Positions 1 to 12,700 of a stretch of DNA of 64,000 nt are shown one piece after another. Source of the stretch: Eudorina sp. 2006-703-Eu-15. Its lineage: Eukaryota > Chlorophyta > Chlorophyceae > Chlamydomonadales > Volvocaceae. The notes beneath the pieces were generated by a model. That model was not told the DNA's origin. It worked only from the letters and a program-made list of their open reading frames with translations, and ran no database searches. A program made the position numbers and the translations under genes. Positions within the stretch are counted from its first letter, which is position 1, and each line of letters opens with the position of its first letter. The stretch spans positions 1 through 64,000 of the forward strand of contig BDSI01000239.1 in the NCBI GenBank assembly GCA_003117195.1, read 5' to 3'.

Positions 1-566
1 GGGTCTCGGGAATTGTCTTGCGCCCCCTTTGGTCATTCTTCAAGCGACCCTAGCTGCGGCACAGGCAGGGTCCCGCATGTACGTATGTACGTACGTACGT
101 ACGTACCGGCGTACAGCTCGATGCGCGCACAGCCACCCCGCCCGTCCCGGCCACACCACCGTTCCACAGCGCGCCCGCCAGCCACCAGCAACCGATCGCC
201 CGCCGCCCCCGCGCAAACCCACATCGAGGGTGGCCTGTAGGCCGCCCGCGGCGGTCCGCTGCGCCTGGGGCTTGCGTCTTGGGTCCGGGTCTCGGGGAAT
301 TGTCTTGCGCCCCTTTGGTCATTCTTCAACGACCCTAGCTGCGCACAGGCAGGGTCCCGCATGTACGTATGTACGTACGTACGTACCGGCGTACAGCTCG
401 ATGCGCGCACAGCCACCCCCGCCCGTCCGGCCACACCACCGTTCCACAGCGCGCCCCCCAGCCACCAGCAACCGATCGCCCGCCGCCCCGCGCAAACCCA
501 CATCGAGGATGGCTTTCAGGCCTCGCCGCGGTGGTCCGCTGCCCTGGGCTTGCGTCTTGGGTCCGC
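1..566. repeat. Tandem duplication, two ~280-bp copies
   Basis: Copy one is 1-286 and copy two 287-566. They share the same succession of blocks: a start reading gggtctcggg, a TACG tetranucleotide run (about 77-107 and 360-388), then a C-rich stretch. They differ mainly by single-base changes in homopolymers. No convincing gene is seen; the open frames here are GC-rich by-products. Confidence 0.9.
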
Positions 567-641
567 TCCCAACCCATTTGGGTCACCCACAGTAGGTCTG
601 GCTCTTCCCTCTTACGTCCCAATCCACTCCGGCCAATTCGT

Positions 642-1453
642 TCCTTCCCGCAGGCCAATGCTGCAGGCCATGGCCCAGGCCCGGCCCCGTCGCTGCATTG
701 GTGTGGAGCTGGACGCACACAAGGTGGACTGCGCCTGCGCTTTATCCACCTGTGCTGCGAGCAGAGTCTACATTTCAAGAACCGCATCAACGACTTCATC
801 ATCGTCACGGGCAGCGTCCGACAGGTACGAGAAGGGCTCTTGTTTGTTCTGCTTCGCGGTTCCACCCCTCTGCCTTCTCTCCAACAGCATGTCACACATC
901 ACCACTCCTCCCCACACCAAAACCCTGCTGCCCCCTGATCAAAAACCCACATCCCCAAACCCTACATCCCAAACCCTACATCCCCAAACCCTACATCCCC
1001 AAACAAAACCCACATCCGCCCAGGCCCCCATCCTTCACCCGCCCGCGCCCACACATTTCTACGCCTTCTGGGAGGGCTGGGCAGCGGTTGACAAGGTCGA
1101 CATAGCCGACTACTTCATGGCGCACACCTCGCGCAAGGTGAGCTGAGCTCAGCGGGACCCCACTGCCGCGCCCGGCCCAGTACCCAGTAGTGGACCCTAG
1201 GTCTTTGCTGGAAGGGGTGAAGAGGGACAGGCCCGCCCAAGTCGAATCCATTACATACATGCTGGCTCATCTCATCCCCTGCCTGCTTCTCACATGTTTC
1301 TGGACCCCCGTTCCCCTTCCCCCACGCTCCCAACAGGCAATTGTCGTCGTTCAGAACACCCTCTCCGCGGCGGTGGACCCCGTCGCCATGATGGCCGAGT
1401 TCGGCTTCCGAGGCCTCAAGCTGGTCGGCCGCGTGACGGTCGCCATGATCGAA
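642..1453 (+). CDS. Hypothetical three-exon gene, partial
   Basis: Three coding blocks join in one frame across GT/AG introns, all in phase 0. Exon a (start not determined, about 642) ends at 824 with ...GSVRQ before GTACGAG. Exon b is 1024-1137, containing FYAFWEGW and ending SRK before GTGAGC. Exon c is 1337-1453, AIVVVQNTL...VTVAMIE, before GTAAGAA. Three consecutive phase-0 junctions plus ordinary-looking protein composition support a real gene. A further exon may start at 1748 after CTGCAG and stay open to 2068, but its reading frames look broken (segments such as GEIKTAYVFGVDHGT lie in another frame). I do not recognise the family. No start codon or promoter could be fixed, so function is unknown. 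Confidence 0.55.
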
Positions 1454-1747
1454 GTAAGAAGGCGGGGCAGGGCGGGGCAAGGGGGGTTTCGGGGCAAGGG
1501 AGGTTTTTAAGGGGCAGGCGAGGGGGTTTCGGGGGCAGGGGATGGGCGCGGGATGGGGTGGTAGCTGGGGACGGACGGAGGGCAGCCATGTGTGTCGTGT
1601 CGTGGGGGCCAGCGGTGGAGGGGTGTGTATGTACACGTATGCGGCTCTTCTTTTTTCCCTCGTGGGAGGACCCACATACATACATGTGCTGCAAACAAAC
1701 GTAAACATGGTGTGATGCTGCCCCTGTGGTGTGTGATCCCCCTGCAG

Positions 1748-2068
1748 AAGGGGAGATCAAGACGGCCTACGTCTTTGGGGTGGACCACGGGACACTTCTT
1801 CAGCAAGACGGACCACCGCACCCGGCGGTCTTGGCCGCCGCGGCCGCCGCCATCCCGTGCGGCACGCCCGCCGCATCGTCTGCGACAACGAGGCGGTGGC
1901 CGGCGTCGCCCGGCGGTCAGCAAGATGAGCGCGCTGCGTGAGGTGCTGGAGGGCGCGCCCACGGAGGGAGCCCTGCCCAAGGGGCTCACCCGGGACGACG
2001 TGGATCGTCTCCTCCCGGCAATCAGGGTTCCGCCGCCGAGGCGTCGCTGGCACGCGAACAGGAGGTAG
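1748..2068 (+). pseudogene. Possible further exon(s) with broken frames
   Basis: After a CCCCTGCAG acceptor, protein-like stretches follow one another in three frames: GEIKTAYVFGVDHG (about 1750-1790), RRIVCDNEAVAGVARRSA (about 1866-1920) and SALREVLEGAPTEGALPKGL (about 1928-1990). A candidate donor GTAGGT lies at 2065. The frame changes fall near G/C homopolymers, which fits either gene decay or homopolymer errors in the assembly. It could belong to the upstream gene or to the NUMOD4/HNH-like gene that follows. Confidence 0.35.
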
Positions 2069-2286
2069 GTGCGCGGGGGGCTTTCTTTGGTTGGGTGTTT
2101 TGGGGCTTATTAGTGCGCAACTCAACAAGGGAACGAACGGGGGATGATAGATATATGACGTGTGTGGGGCTTGGGTTTGCTAGGGTCACAGGGACTCACC
2201 CTAGACTGCGCCCCACGCCGACCCATATCCGTATCCGTATCCATCCACCTCTTCAGCCCCCCCACCCCCCCTCCCCGAAAACGCAG

Positions 2287-2760
2287 TTCCGCCGGCTCCC
2301 CTGGGTGGGCGGCCGGTACGAGGTCAACCGGAACGGTGTCTTCGCGGCTACATGTCGACCACCAGCAGCAGCAGCAGCACCACCACCACCACCAGCAAGA
2401 TCAGCAGGCAGTGGCGGCGGCGGCGGCGGCGGCCTCATCTGCTTCATCTACTGCCACAGCGTCCCTCCGAGATTGCATCGGCAATGACGGCCACTACTTC
2501 GTCCGCCTTGCGCGCGGCAACGGCGCCAACGCCAAACGTCAAGGTCGCCGTGCGCAACGCTGTGGCCTTTGCCTGGCTGCCCGCCGAGCAGACCAGCCAG
2601 CTGGCGCTGGATGCGGACGGCCGGACGATCCGCGCGGGGACACACCGGCGGGTGTACCACCGGGACGGCGACCGCACCAACAACCGGTCGAGAACCTGGT
2701 GGCTGCTGCGGCCCAGCGAGGCGGCCCCCCATCAACACCGACACCAGCGCATCATCGCCA
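2287..2760 (+). pseudogene. NUMOD4 + HNH endonuclease-like gene, frames broken
   Basis: After an ACGCAG acceptor (2286), the frame reads LPWVGGRYEVNRNGVFAAT, which fits NUMOD4, a DNA-binding motif of homing-endonuclease-type proteins with a Y-E-V-N/S-x-x-G-x-V core. After a CAG/CAC/GGC tract (2358-2440) a second frame gives GHYFVRLARGNG. A third gives VAVRNAVAFAWLP and then YHRDGDRTNNR (about 2652-2687). The original frame resumes with VENLVAAAAQR. The order matches NUMOD4-HNH proteins (H-x-D-G-x-x-x-N-N...N-L). The last break lies at a GG where GGG would restore the frame. Either a decayed gene or an assembly with homopolymer deletions explains this. Family assignment is by eye. Confidence 0.55.
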
Positions 2761-2818
2761 GTACCAAACATACTACGGCGGGAGCCCGCGGCCAACGGCC
2801 GAGAACGCCCAGAAGACC

Positions 2819-2937
2819 ACCACCACCACCAGTACACCACCACCACCACCACAACCTCCCGGACCCTCCTCGTGACACCACCACCACCACAACGACGGGC
2901 CGAGCGCGGCACCCGTCCTCCCCCCCGCGGAGCAGCA

Positions 2938-2970
<33 letters not shown>

Positions 2971-3050
2971 CAGCAGCAGCAGCAGCAGGCAGCAGCAGGC
3001 AGCAGCAAGCAGCAGCAGCAGCAGCAGGCAGCAGCAGCAAGCAGCAGGCA

Positions 3051-3098
<48 letters not shown>

Positions 3099-3382
3099 GC
3101 ACGACCACCGGCAGTGACGGCGGCGGCGCACACCACAGCGGCAACACCGCCGCTGCCGCCGCCGCCACCACCACTACCACCACCACAACCCGAAAGCGGC
3201 GTCGTGGCAGCGGCACCAAGACCACCACCACCACCACCACCACTACCGCCCGCAAGACACCGAAGACGAAGCCCGCGTGCACCCCGCGGCAGCCACCACG
3301 AGCGCCGCCGCCACCACCACGACGCGCCTCAGCGCGTGTCGGCGGCCCAGCGCGCCTACGGATGTGGACCCGCCGATGAGAA

Positions 3383-3415
<33 letters not shown>

Positions 3416-3548
3416 GGGCCTCAAGGCGCGAGTGGCTGCCGCGCTTCAGCACGTGACACCCGTGTGGCGGGTGGGGCAGCGCATCGCGGAGCTACAGCAG
3501 GGCACGGCGGTGGTGGTGGTGGCGACGGCCGCGCGACGGCGACGGTGA
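2819..3548 (+). repeat. Trinucleotide repeat tract (CCA, CAG, GGC)
   Basis: Runs of CCA (about 2819-2895, 3165-3190 and 3222-3245), interrupted CAG (2933-3098) and GGC (about 3383-3417) follow each other. One forward frame stays open to 3548 and would encode poly-Gln/Ala, Pro-rich and poly-Gly tracts, ending with a more ordinary stretch (VTPVWRVGQRIAELQQG). This could be a low-complexity C-terminus of the NUMOD4/HNH-like gene. Most of the length is repeat-driven, so coding status is uncertain. Confidence 0.7.
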
Positions 3549-3921
3549 TGGCGGCGGCGGCGGCGGTGGATGAGGAGGAGGAGGACGGGCGGCGGCACGC
3601 TCCTGAGTGTCGAGCTTGATTGGGTGGCGGGGCGGGCGGGGCGGGGCGAGGTACATACCCGTGTACATACCGCAGACAGATAGACGCACAGGCAGGACAG
3701 CAGGCAAGACAGACAGACAGACGCGCATACTACGTGTCGGACGCAGAGGTGTATGTGTGCCGCCCGATCGCCCCAAGCAACCCCGTGTGCGTTGTGTAGT
3801 AGGCGCAGGGGTTCATGTGTGTCGGCGGCCAGACGCAGGTGTGTATGTCCGCGGTTTCATTCCATTTATTTTATTTTATTTTTATTTATTCTCGGCACAA
3901 GACGAGATGTGTATGTGTGTG

Positions 3922-3952
<31 letters not shown>

Positions 3953-4141
3953 ATTGGTATAACATCGGTGTCTGTCGACACCCCCCATTCATACGTACCA
4001 CGCACGCACGCACGCACGCACGAACGCACACATGCGCCCGGGACCACACGCGCTCTGAGTACTGTTACTACCACGCATGTAAACGTGTGTGTGTATCCGT
4101 AACTAACGGGGGCGGCATGCAGGCAGATAGATGTATACAAC

Positions 4142-4172
<31 letters not shown>

Positions 4173-5140
4173 AGAACACGGCAGTGCAAAGGGCAGTGGT
4201 GATACAGATAGAGTTGCCTTGGGAAGAACGCTCGGCTCGGCGGCAGCAGCGGACTAACCCAGCGGACACACCAAAAGCAAAATACACCAAGCAACAAAAC
4301 GCACCTGCAGGCTTTATCTATCGTCCTCCAGATTCATATACAAGAAATAATCATCACAGAAAAAAAGGTATAAAAAGATATAATTAATCGGCGGTACCAT
4401 CCATCCACATGTTTTACAACCCAATACTACTGTTTTACTTGCGCGCGCCGGACCGACCGACCGACCGACCGACGACCGAGACCGAATACTGCAAGTAAAA
4501 CACCCATAAGCCGCCGGCCGCGCCAACAACACCTATCAAGCAATACAAATAATAATATCAATAGCAGCAGGGTCATCAATCCATCAATCATGTCAATCAT
4601 GTCCGAGGTCCACCAGCTAGTTTGGGTGGTTGGTTGGTAGCAGTAGTACGGCCTCGCCAAGGCGGGCGGCGAGCGGAGCCAGCCAGCCCAACCACGGTTC
4701 TGACGCCCGCCGATCGCGACCAGCAACACATGGACACCCCACGGACGCGTTGCGGCCAGCAGAAAGCCCAGGCGCGCAGCGAAAAGAAAGATTTTGCATG
4801 GGCGAAAAGCGAAAAATGCTAAATCGGCAGGGAACCCCATGAGGTGCGAAAATGAATCGATAGAGCTCGCGCCGATCTTTTATTTCCGATTTTAGCGTTT
4901 GTAGGGCACCCACTGCGCGCAAACATACACACATCCGCTGCGGAATATCACAGCGCCGCAGGCGCGCTCCGCGAAATTTGGGCCCCTGGCGAGCTCAATT
5001 TTCGCCCTAGATTTTGCCCGCAGGCTCATCTCTAGAACGCGGACATATCCGGTTCTGTCTGTCCGTCTGCTCGTTTGCCACCCCTGCCTCTTAAGGCGCG
5101 GGCCGAGCTGGGGTGCTGCTGGCTGCTCCCGCGCTCTGCG
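3549..5140. repeat. Intergenic region with tetranucleotide microsatellites
   Basis: No gene is seen. The stretch holds AGGC repeats (3923-3952), ACGC repeats (about 3999-4021), ACAG/GACA repeats (4146-4175), GACC repeats (4449-4475), and AT-rich ATTTT and ATCC/ATCA runs. From 4860 to 5140 it is unique-looking with no supported feature. Confidence 0.7.
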
Positions 5141-5677
5141 GCTGCCGGTGACCCACTGCGCCGAACGACCCCAACCGGCCTCCGCGACCAGTGCTGCTCG
5201 GGAGCATCATCTATCTCCTGCTCTTAGTAATCCATCATGGACTGCCCACCGACGACCCAGCACGCGGCGGCGGCCTCGCTGCTGCCGCTGCTGCCGCTGC
5301 CGCTGTCGCAGCCCGCGGACGCCACCCCTGCCTCTCCTCTCCCAGGAGCCCGAGCCACCCGCGCCGGCAGGCGCCTCACAGCAGGAGGCGCTGCCCAGCA
5401 GCCCGCGTCCTGACCACCTTGAGCGCTCTCCTCAACAGCAGCCGCAGTCGCAGACACCACCCTCACCGCTGCCGGGTCAAGCTCGCCGCGCGGCACCCCA
5501 GCCTTGTCGTACTCGGGGCCGGCGTGGCGGAGGGAGGACTCCTCAGCCACACGCGCCTACTGCACGCGGTCATCAGCACAACCTCGACAGAAGGTGGACG
5601 GCGGAGGATTTGAGCGGCCGGCTGTCCCGCGCGATTGGAGCCCATGTACGGCCACGGGCATCCGCCTCCCCGCCGAG

Positions 5678-6485
5678 ATGGAAGATGTTGTGGGACAGGA
5701 CAACAACCCTGTAGCCCTCTGCTTCACCAGGACCGCCTACGCATGTCTGGCTGTGGTGGGCAACGCCCTGAGGGGCAAGTTTCGTGTGGTCCCGGGGCCC
5801 TTGGTGAGTGCGTGGGCGCAGTACCGGGACACGCTTGTGTCCAAGCTGTGCGAGGAGGACAGTGCCGAGGGCCGCGCAGTCGTTTGAACTAGCGATGCTG
5901 GTGCTGTGCCCCCTGCACCACACTGGGGGGATGGGTAATGGTGCGGCGGCACTTCCCACTTCGCCCCACCACGCGGTGGCGGCGTCGCCGTGTGTGTTCA
6001 CGGCGGCGGGCAAACCCCACACAGCTGGGGGCGAGGCCACCGCATACCCGGACGGGGACACCGTCCTCACCGGGATTGAGTATCAGACAGTCGGGGCGTA
6101 TGTGGTGCCGGAGACCAAGTGCCTGGATGCATGTAAGGCAATGGGGCTCTGTAACCTGGAGACCCGGTTTGTGGGCTGTCGTGGCGCCGAGTACGGAAGG
6201 GTGACAGTGCGCCGCAAGAAACGGCAGCGTGGCCTGCCCTGTGTGTCCCCAGCCCACAAGGGTGCGCACGTGCTCATACTGTGGTGTTATCGCGGGCCGC
6301 CGCCGAGCGAGGACATGGTAGCGATGCACCTGTGCGACCAGCATGCGTGCCTGAATCCTCGACACCTGGCGTGGGGCACGCGGTCGCAGAACGCACGCGG
6401 CCACAGGGGCGAGGACGGGTCCGTTGGCTACCACTACATGCCCTCGTCGTCGGGGCTGCAGGGCCTTGATGTCATGTCCATTTGA
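5678..6485 (+). CDS. His-Cys box (I-PpoI-like) endonuclease domain protein, two exons
   Basis: Proposed model: exon 1 is 5678-5803, with ATG in GCCGAGATGG, ending GPL before GTGAGTGCG. Exon 2 is 5880-6485, after GCCGCGCAG, ending TGA. Both junctions are phase 0, giving 242 residues. Near the C-terminus (CAC at 6327) the protein reads HLCDQHACLNPRHLAWGTRS and then Q-N. The spacing His-x-Cys-x4-Cys-x4-His-x8-Asn equals that of the I-PpoI active site and first zinc site (His98, Cys100, Cys105, His110, Asn119). Here the residues are about H192, C194, C199, H204 and N213. The family cuts double-stranded DNA with a His general base, an Asn-held metal and structural zinc. Whether this copy is a homing enzyme or a domesticated DNA-binding protein is not shown. 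The first exon could extend upstream, since the frame is open from about 5504. Confidence 0.6.
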
Positions 6486-6790
6486 GACCATTTGAGGTAA
6501 ACGTGCCCTGGTCCCCTCTGATTCGTTTCTGGGATTTGCATACGGCTGGTGTTGAGTGCCCCGTGCCGTGTGATCGAGAGAGATAGGCGGAGAGAGTCCG
6601 GCAATTGATGTAACGTTACACGAGTCATCGTACACACCCACGTCCGTCTCAGATGGTGTCGAAAGACACCGACATTTGTGCAAGGCTTAGGACCGCCGCG
6701 CGTGCGCCCGCGAGACAGCCAGCGGGGTAGGGCTCGGAGGTTGTGGTGGTCGATCGCGACTTGCGGCGACGGCAGCTGCGGTCAAGGGGG
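6486..6790. other. Intergenic, nothing recognised
   Basis: No gene or repeat is supported between the His-Cys box gene and the start of the large array. Confidence 0.5.
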
Positions 6791-9700
6791 AGGGCGCCAC
6801 TTGTCTAACCCACAGCGCCAACCAGCCATCCAGGTGCTCCAGGGCTGGCAGCCGTGGTGATGGCCGGCCCACGTCGCGGTTGGCCAGTCCAGCCTCCCAC
6901 GGGAAGGTGCGCCGGCCGCCTGCCAGCGAGCCCTGCGCTCGCCAGCGGAGCGGCCCAGGGGCCGCCACCGCCTGCTGCGCCGACCGCCGCCACGAGCGCT
7001 GCGCGACGCACCGGATGCTGTCCGCGGAGCCCTGCGCCGCCGCGCCGTTCCTGAGGCCTGCGCATCGATCCAGCGACAGGGCGGGGGAGGCGGCCGGGGC
7101 CTTTGGATGTTAGATCCGGAGGCAGGACTGGGGACTGGAGAGAGGCCCCCGCAGCAGCAGCATGCGCACGGCAACGTTGTTGGCAGTACACGTCCTTCCC
7201 GTATGCCCCACGTCCCGAGGGTCCCAACGGCCCCTCTGACATCAGACCTCGATCCCCGCGCCCCCCACACAGCGCGGCCGATCTCCAGGGATGCTGCAGA
7301 CCCAATCGGCCCCACAGCCCCAGGTCCCCACATGCGCCCAGGTCCCCCACAGGTCGCCGCCCGCCCCGTCCGAAGGCCCACCTCGAACGCCGCCGCCCCT
7401 CGTGCGCGTGATCGCCGTCCGTCCGAAGCATTCAATGCCATCCCTCCCGATCCCAGACCCCAATCGCCCCCACACCCGGAACACCACCTTTGGGAAGCCG
7501 CGGCGGCGGCGGCGGTGACGGGTACGGCCATGGGGGACGTCCGGCCAAAGCTCCTGCGCCACTTGTCTAACCACAGCGCCAACCAGCCATCCAGGTGCTC
7601 CAGGGCTGCAGCCGTGGTGATGGCCGCCCACGTCGCGGTTGGCCAGTCCAGCCTCCCACGGGGAAGGTGCGCCGGCCGCCTGCCAGCGAGCCCTGCGCTC
7701 GCCAGCGAGCGGCCCAGGGGCCGCCACCGCCTGCTGCGCGCGCCGGCCGCCGCCACGAGCCGCTGCGCGACGCACCGGATGCTGTCGCGCGAGCCCTGCG
7801 CCGCCGCCGCCGTTCCTGAGCCTGCGCATCGATCCAGCGACAGGGCGGGGGGAGGCGGGCCGGGCCTTTGGATGTTAGATCCGGAGGGCAGGACTGGGAC
7901 TGGAGAGAGGCCCCCCGCAGCAGCAGCATGGCGCACGGCAACGTTGTTGCAGTACACGTCCCTTCCCGTATGCCCCACGTCCCCGAGGTCCCAACGGCCC
8001 CTCTGACATCAGACCTCGATCCCGCGCCCCCCCACACAGCGCGGCCGATCTCCAGGGATGCTGGCAGACCCAATCGCCCCCACAGCCCCAGTCCCCACAT
8101 GCCCCAGGTCCCCCACAGGTCCCGCCGCCCCCGTCCGAAGGCCCACCTCGAACGCCGCCGCCCCTCGTGCGCGTGATCGCCGTCCGTCCGAAGCATTCGA
8201 TGCCATCCCTCCCGATCCCAGACCCCAATCGCCCCCACACCCGGAACACCCACCTTTGGGGAAGCCGCGGCGGCGGCGGCGGTGACGGGTACGGCCATGG
8301 GGGACGTCCGGCCAAAGCTCCTGCGCCACTTGTCTAACCACAGCGCCAACCAGCCGACGTTGTGGCGGACGTTGCGGCCGACGTGCGCCATGACCCGTGG
8401 TCTCACGTGATGAACAGCTGTTGCTCCTGCGGGGGCGAGGTGGCGGGCGCGGGAGGGGAGGTGCCACCGGCGTCATGGGCGCAGGACAGAGGAAGCAGGA
8501 GCAGGGGTACGAAACCCGCGTACGGCACCTTGCCCTTGTCGTCCAAAAGGATTCGCACGCACCATGTAAAATAATCTGCTGACCCAACGCGGCCGTGACT
8601 ACCCGGCGGTGCGCTCGCCAATCCAAAGAGAGAGGCCCCCGCAGCAGCAGCATGGCGCACGGCAACGTTGTTGCAGTACACGTCCCTTCCCGTATGCCCC
8701 ACGCCCCCGAGGGTCCCAACGGCCCCTCTGACATCAGACCTCGATCCCCGCGCCCCCCACACAGCGCGGCCGATCTCCAGGGATGCTGGCAGACCCCAAT
8801 CGCCCCCACAGCCCCAGTGCCCACATGCCCCAGGTCCCCCACAGGTCCCGCCGCCCCCGTCCGACGGCCCACCTCGAACGCCGCCGCCCCTCGTGCGCGG
8901 TGATCGCCGTGCGTCCGAAGCATTCGATGCCATCCCTCCCTATCCCAGACCCCAATCGCCCCCACACCCGGAACACCCACCTTTGGGGAAGCCGCGGCGG
9001 CGCGGCGGTGACGGTACGGCCATGGGGACGTCCGGCCAAAGCTCCTGCGCCACTTGTCTAACCACAGCGCCAACCAGCCGACGTTGTGGCGGACGTTGCG
9101 GCCGACGTGCGCCATGACCCGTGGTCTCACGTGATGAACAGCTGTTGCTCCTGCGGGGGCGAGGTGGCGGCGGCGGGAGGGAGGTGCCACCGGCGTCATG
9201 GGGCGCAGGACAGAGGAAGCAGGAGCAGGGGTACGAACCCGCGTACGGCACCTTGCCCTTGGTCGTCCAAAAGGATTCGCACGCACCATGTAAAATAATC
9301 TGCTGACCCAACGCGGCCGTGACTACCCGGCGGTGCGCTCGCCAATCCAAAGAGAGAGGCCCCCCGCAGCAGCAGCATGGCGCACGGCAACGTTGTTGCA
9401 GTACACGTCCCTTCCCGTATGCCCCACGCCCCCGAGGGTCCCAACGGCCCCCTCTGACATCAGACCTCGATCCCCGCGCCCCCCCACACAGCGCGGCCGA
9501 TCTCCAGGGATGCTGGCAGACCCCAATCGCCCCCACAGCCCTGCCCACATGCCCCAGGTCCCCCACAGGTCCCGCCGCCCCCGTCCGACGGCCCACCTCG
9601 AACGCCGCCGCCCCCTCGTGCGCGGTGATCGCCGTGCGTCCGAAGCATTCGATGCCATCCCTCCCTATCCCAGACCCCAATCGCCCCCACACCCGGAACA

Positions 9701-12700
9701 CCCACCTTTGGGGAAGCCGCGGCGGCGGCGGCGGTGACGGGTACGGCCATGGGGACGTCCGGCCAAAGCTCCTGCGCCACTTGTCTAACCACAGCGCCAA
9801 CCAGCCGACGTTGTGGCGGACGTTGCGGCCGACGTGCGCCATGACCCGTGGTCTCACGTGATGAACAGCTGTTGCTCCTGCGGGGCGAGGTGGCGGGCGG
9901 CGGAGGGGAGGTGCCACCGGCGTCATGGGCGCAGGACAGAGGAAGCAGGAGCAGGGGTACGAAACCCGCGTACGGCACCTTGCCCTTGTCGTCCAAAAGG
10001 ATTCGCACGCACCATGTAAAATAATCTGCTGACCCAACGCGGCCGTGACTACCCGGCGGTGCGCTCGCCAATCCAAAGAGAGAGGCCCCCGCAGCAGCAG
10101 CATGGCGCACGGCAACGTTGTTGCAGTACACGTCCCTTCCCGTATGCCCCACACCCCCGAGGGTCCCAACGGCCCCTCTGACATCAGACCTCGATCCCCG
10201 CGCCCCCCCACACAGCGCGGCCGATCTCCAGGATGCTGGCAGACCCCAATCGCCCCCACAGCACCTGCCCACATGCCCCAGGTCCCCCACAGGTCCCGCC
10301 GCCCCCGTCCGACGGCCCACCTCGAACGCCGCCGCCCCTCGTGCGCGGTGATCTCCGTGCGTCCGAAGCATTCGATGCCATCCCTCCCTATCCCAGACCC
10401 CAATCGCCCCCACACCCGGAACACCCACCTTTGGGGAAGCCGCGGCGCGGCGGCGGTGACGGGTACGGCCATGGGGGACGTCCGGCCAAAGCTCCTGCGC
10501 CACTTGTCTAACCACAGCGCCAACCAGCCATCCAGGTGCTCCAGGGCTGCAGCCGTGGTGATGGCCGCCCACGTCGCGGTTGGCCAGTCCAGCCTCCACG
10601 GGAAGGTGCGCCGGCCGCCTGCCAGCGAGCCCTGCGCTCGCCAGCGAGCGGCCCAGGGGCCGCCACCGCCTGCTGCGCCGCCTGCTGCGCCGCCGCCGCC
10701 ACGAGCCGCTGCGCGACGCGCGGATGCTGTCGCGAGCCCTGTGCCGCCGACGACGTTCCTGAGACCTGCGCATCGATCCAGCGCAGGGCGGGGGAGGCGG
10801 GCCGGGGCTTTGGATGTTAGATCCGGAGGCAGGACTGGGACTGGAGAGAGCCCCCCGCAGCAGCAGCATGGCGCACGGCAACGTTGTTGCAGTACACGTC
10901 CCTTCCCGTATGCCCCACGCCCCCCGAGGGTCCCAACGGCCCCCTCTGACATCAGACCTCGATCCCCGCGCCCCCCCACACAGCGCGGCCGATCTCCAGG
11001 GATGCTGGCAGACCCCAATCGCCCCCACAGCACCTGCCCACATGCCCCAGGTCCCCCACAGGTCCCGCCGCCCCCGTCCGACGGCCCACCTCGAACGCCG
11101 CCGCCCCTCGTGCGCGGTGATCTCCGTGCGTCCGAAGCATTCGATGCCATCCCTCCCTATCCCAGACCCCAATCGCCCCCACACCCGGAACACCCACCTT
11201 TGGGGAAGCCGCGGCGGCGGCGGCGGTGACGGGTACGGCCATGGGGGACGTCCGGCCAAAGCTCCTGCGCCACTTGTCTAACCACAGCGCCAACCAGCCG
11301 ACGTTGTGGCGGACGTTGCGGCCGACGTGCGCCATGACCCGTGGTCTCACGTGATGAACAGCTGTTGCTCCTGCGGGGCGAGGTGGCGGGCGGCGGAGGG
11401 GAGGTGCCACAGGCGTCACGGGGCGCAGCACAGAGGAAGCAGGAGCAGGGGTACGAAACCCGCGTACGGCACCTTGCCCTTGGTCGTCCAAAAGGATTCG
11501 CACGCACCATGTAAAATAATCTGCTGACCCAACGCGGCCGTGACTACCCGGCGGTGCGCTCGCCAATCCAAAGAGAGAGGCCCCCCGCAGCAGCAGCATG
11601 GCGCACGGCAACGTTGTTGCAGTACACGTCCCTTCCCGTATGCCCCACGCCCCCGAGGGTCCCAACGGCCCCCTCTGACATCAGACCTCGATCCCGCGCC
11701 CCCCCACACAGCGCGGCCGATCTCCAGGGATGCTGGCAGACCCCAATCGCCCCCACAGCACCTGCCCACATGCCCCAGGTCCCCCACAGGTCCCGCCGCC
11801 CCCGTCCGACGGCCCACCTCGAACGCCGCCGCCCCTCGTGCGCGGTGATCTCCGTGCGTCCGAAGCATTCGATGCCATCCCTCCCTATCCAGACCCCAAT
11901 CGCCCCCACACCGGAACACCCACCTTTGGGGAAGCCGCGGCGGCGGCGGCGGTGACGGGTACGGCCATGGGGGACGTCCGGCCAAAGCTCCTGCGCCACT
12001 TGTCTAACCACAGCGCCAACCAGCCGACGTTGTGGCGGACGTTGCGGCCGACGTGCGCCATGACCCGTGGTCTCACGTGATGAACAGCTGTTGCTCCTGC
12101 GGGGGCGAGGTGGCGGGCGGCGGAGGGAGGTGCCACCGGCGTCACGGGGCGCAGCACAGAGGAAGCAGGAGCAGGGGTACGAAACCCGCGTACGGCACCT
12201 TGCCCTTGGTCGTCCAAAAGGATTCGCACGCACCATGTAAAATAATCTGCTGACCCAACGCGGCCGTGACTACCCGGCGGTGCGCTCGCCAATCCAAAGA
12301 GAGAGGCCCCCCGCAGCAGCAGCATGGCGCACGGCAACGTTGTTGCAGTACACGTCCCTTCCCGTATGCCCCACGCCCCCCGAGGGTCCCAACGGCCCCC
12401 TCTGACATCAGACCTCGATCCCCGCGCCCCCCCACACAGCGCGGCCGATCTCCAGGATGCTGGCAGACCCCAATCGCCCCCACAGCACCTGCCCACATGC
12501 CCCAGGTCCCCCACAGGTCCCGCCGCCCCGTCCGACGGCCCACCTCGAACGCCGCCGCCCCTCGTGCGCGGTGATCTCCGTGCGTCCGAAGCATTCGATG
12601 CCATCCCTCCCTATCCCAGACCCCAATCGCCCCCACACCCGGAACACCCACCTTTGGGGAAGCCGCGGCGGCGGCGGCGGTGACGGGTACGGCCATGGGG

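Noticed and set aside
955..1012. Telomeric repeat (CCCAAACCCTACATC-type)
   Set aside because: Units read CCCTACATCCCCAAAC rather than CCCTAAA, and lie inside an intron; a simple local repeat.
2448..3282. Poly-Ala, poly-Cys and poly-Leu frames opposite the CAG/CCA tracts
   Set aside because: Antisense reading of trinucleotide repeats.
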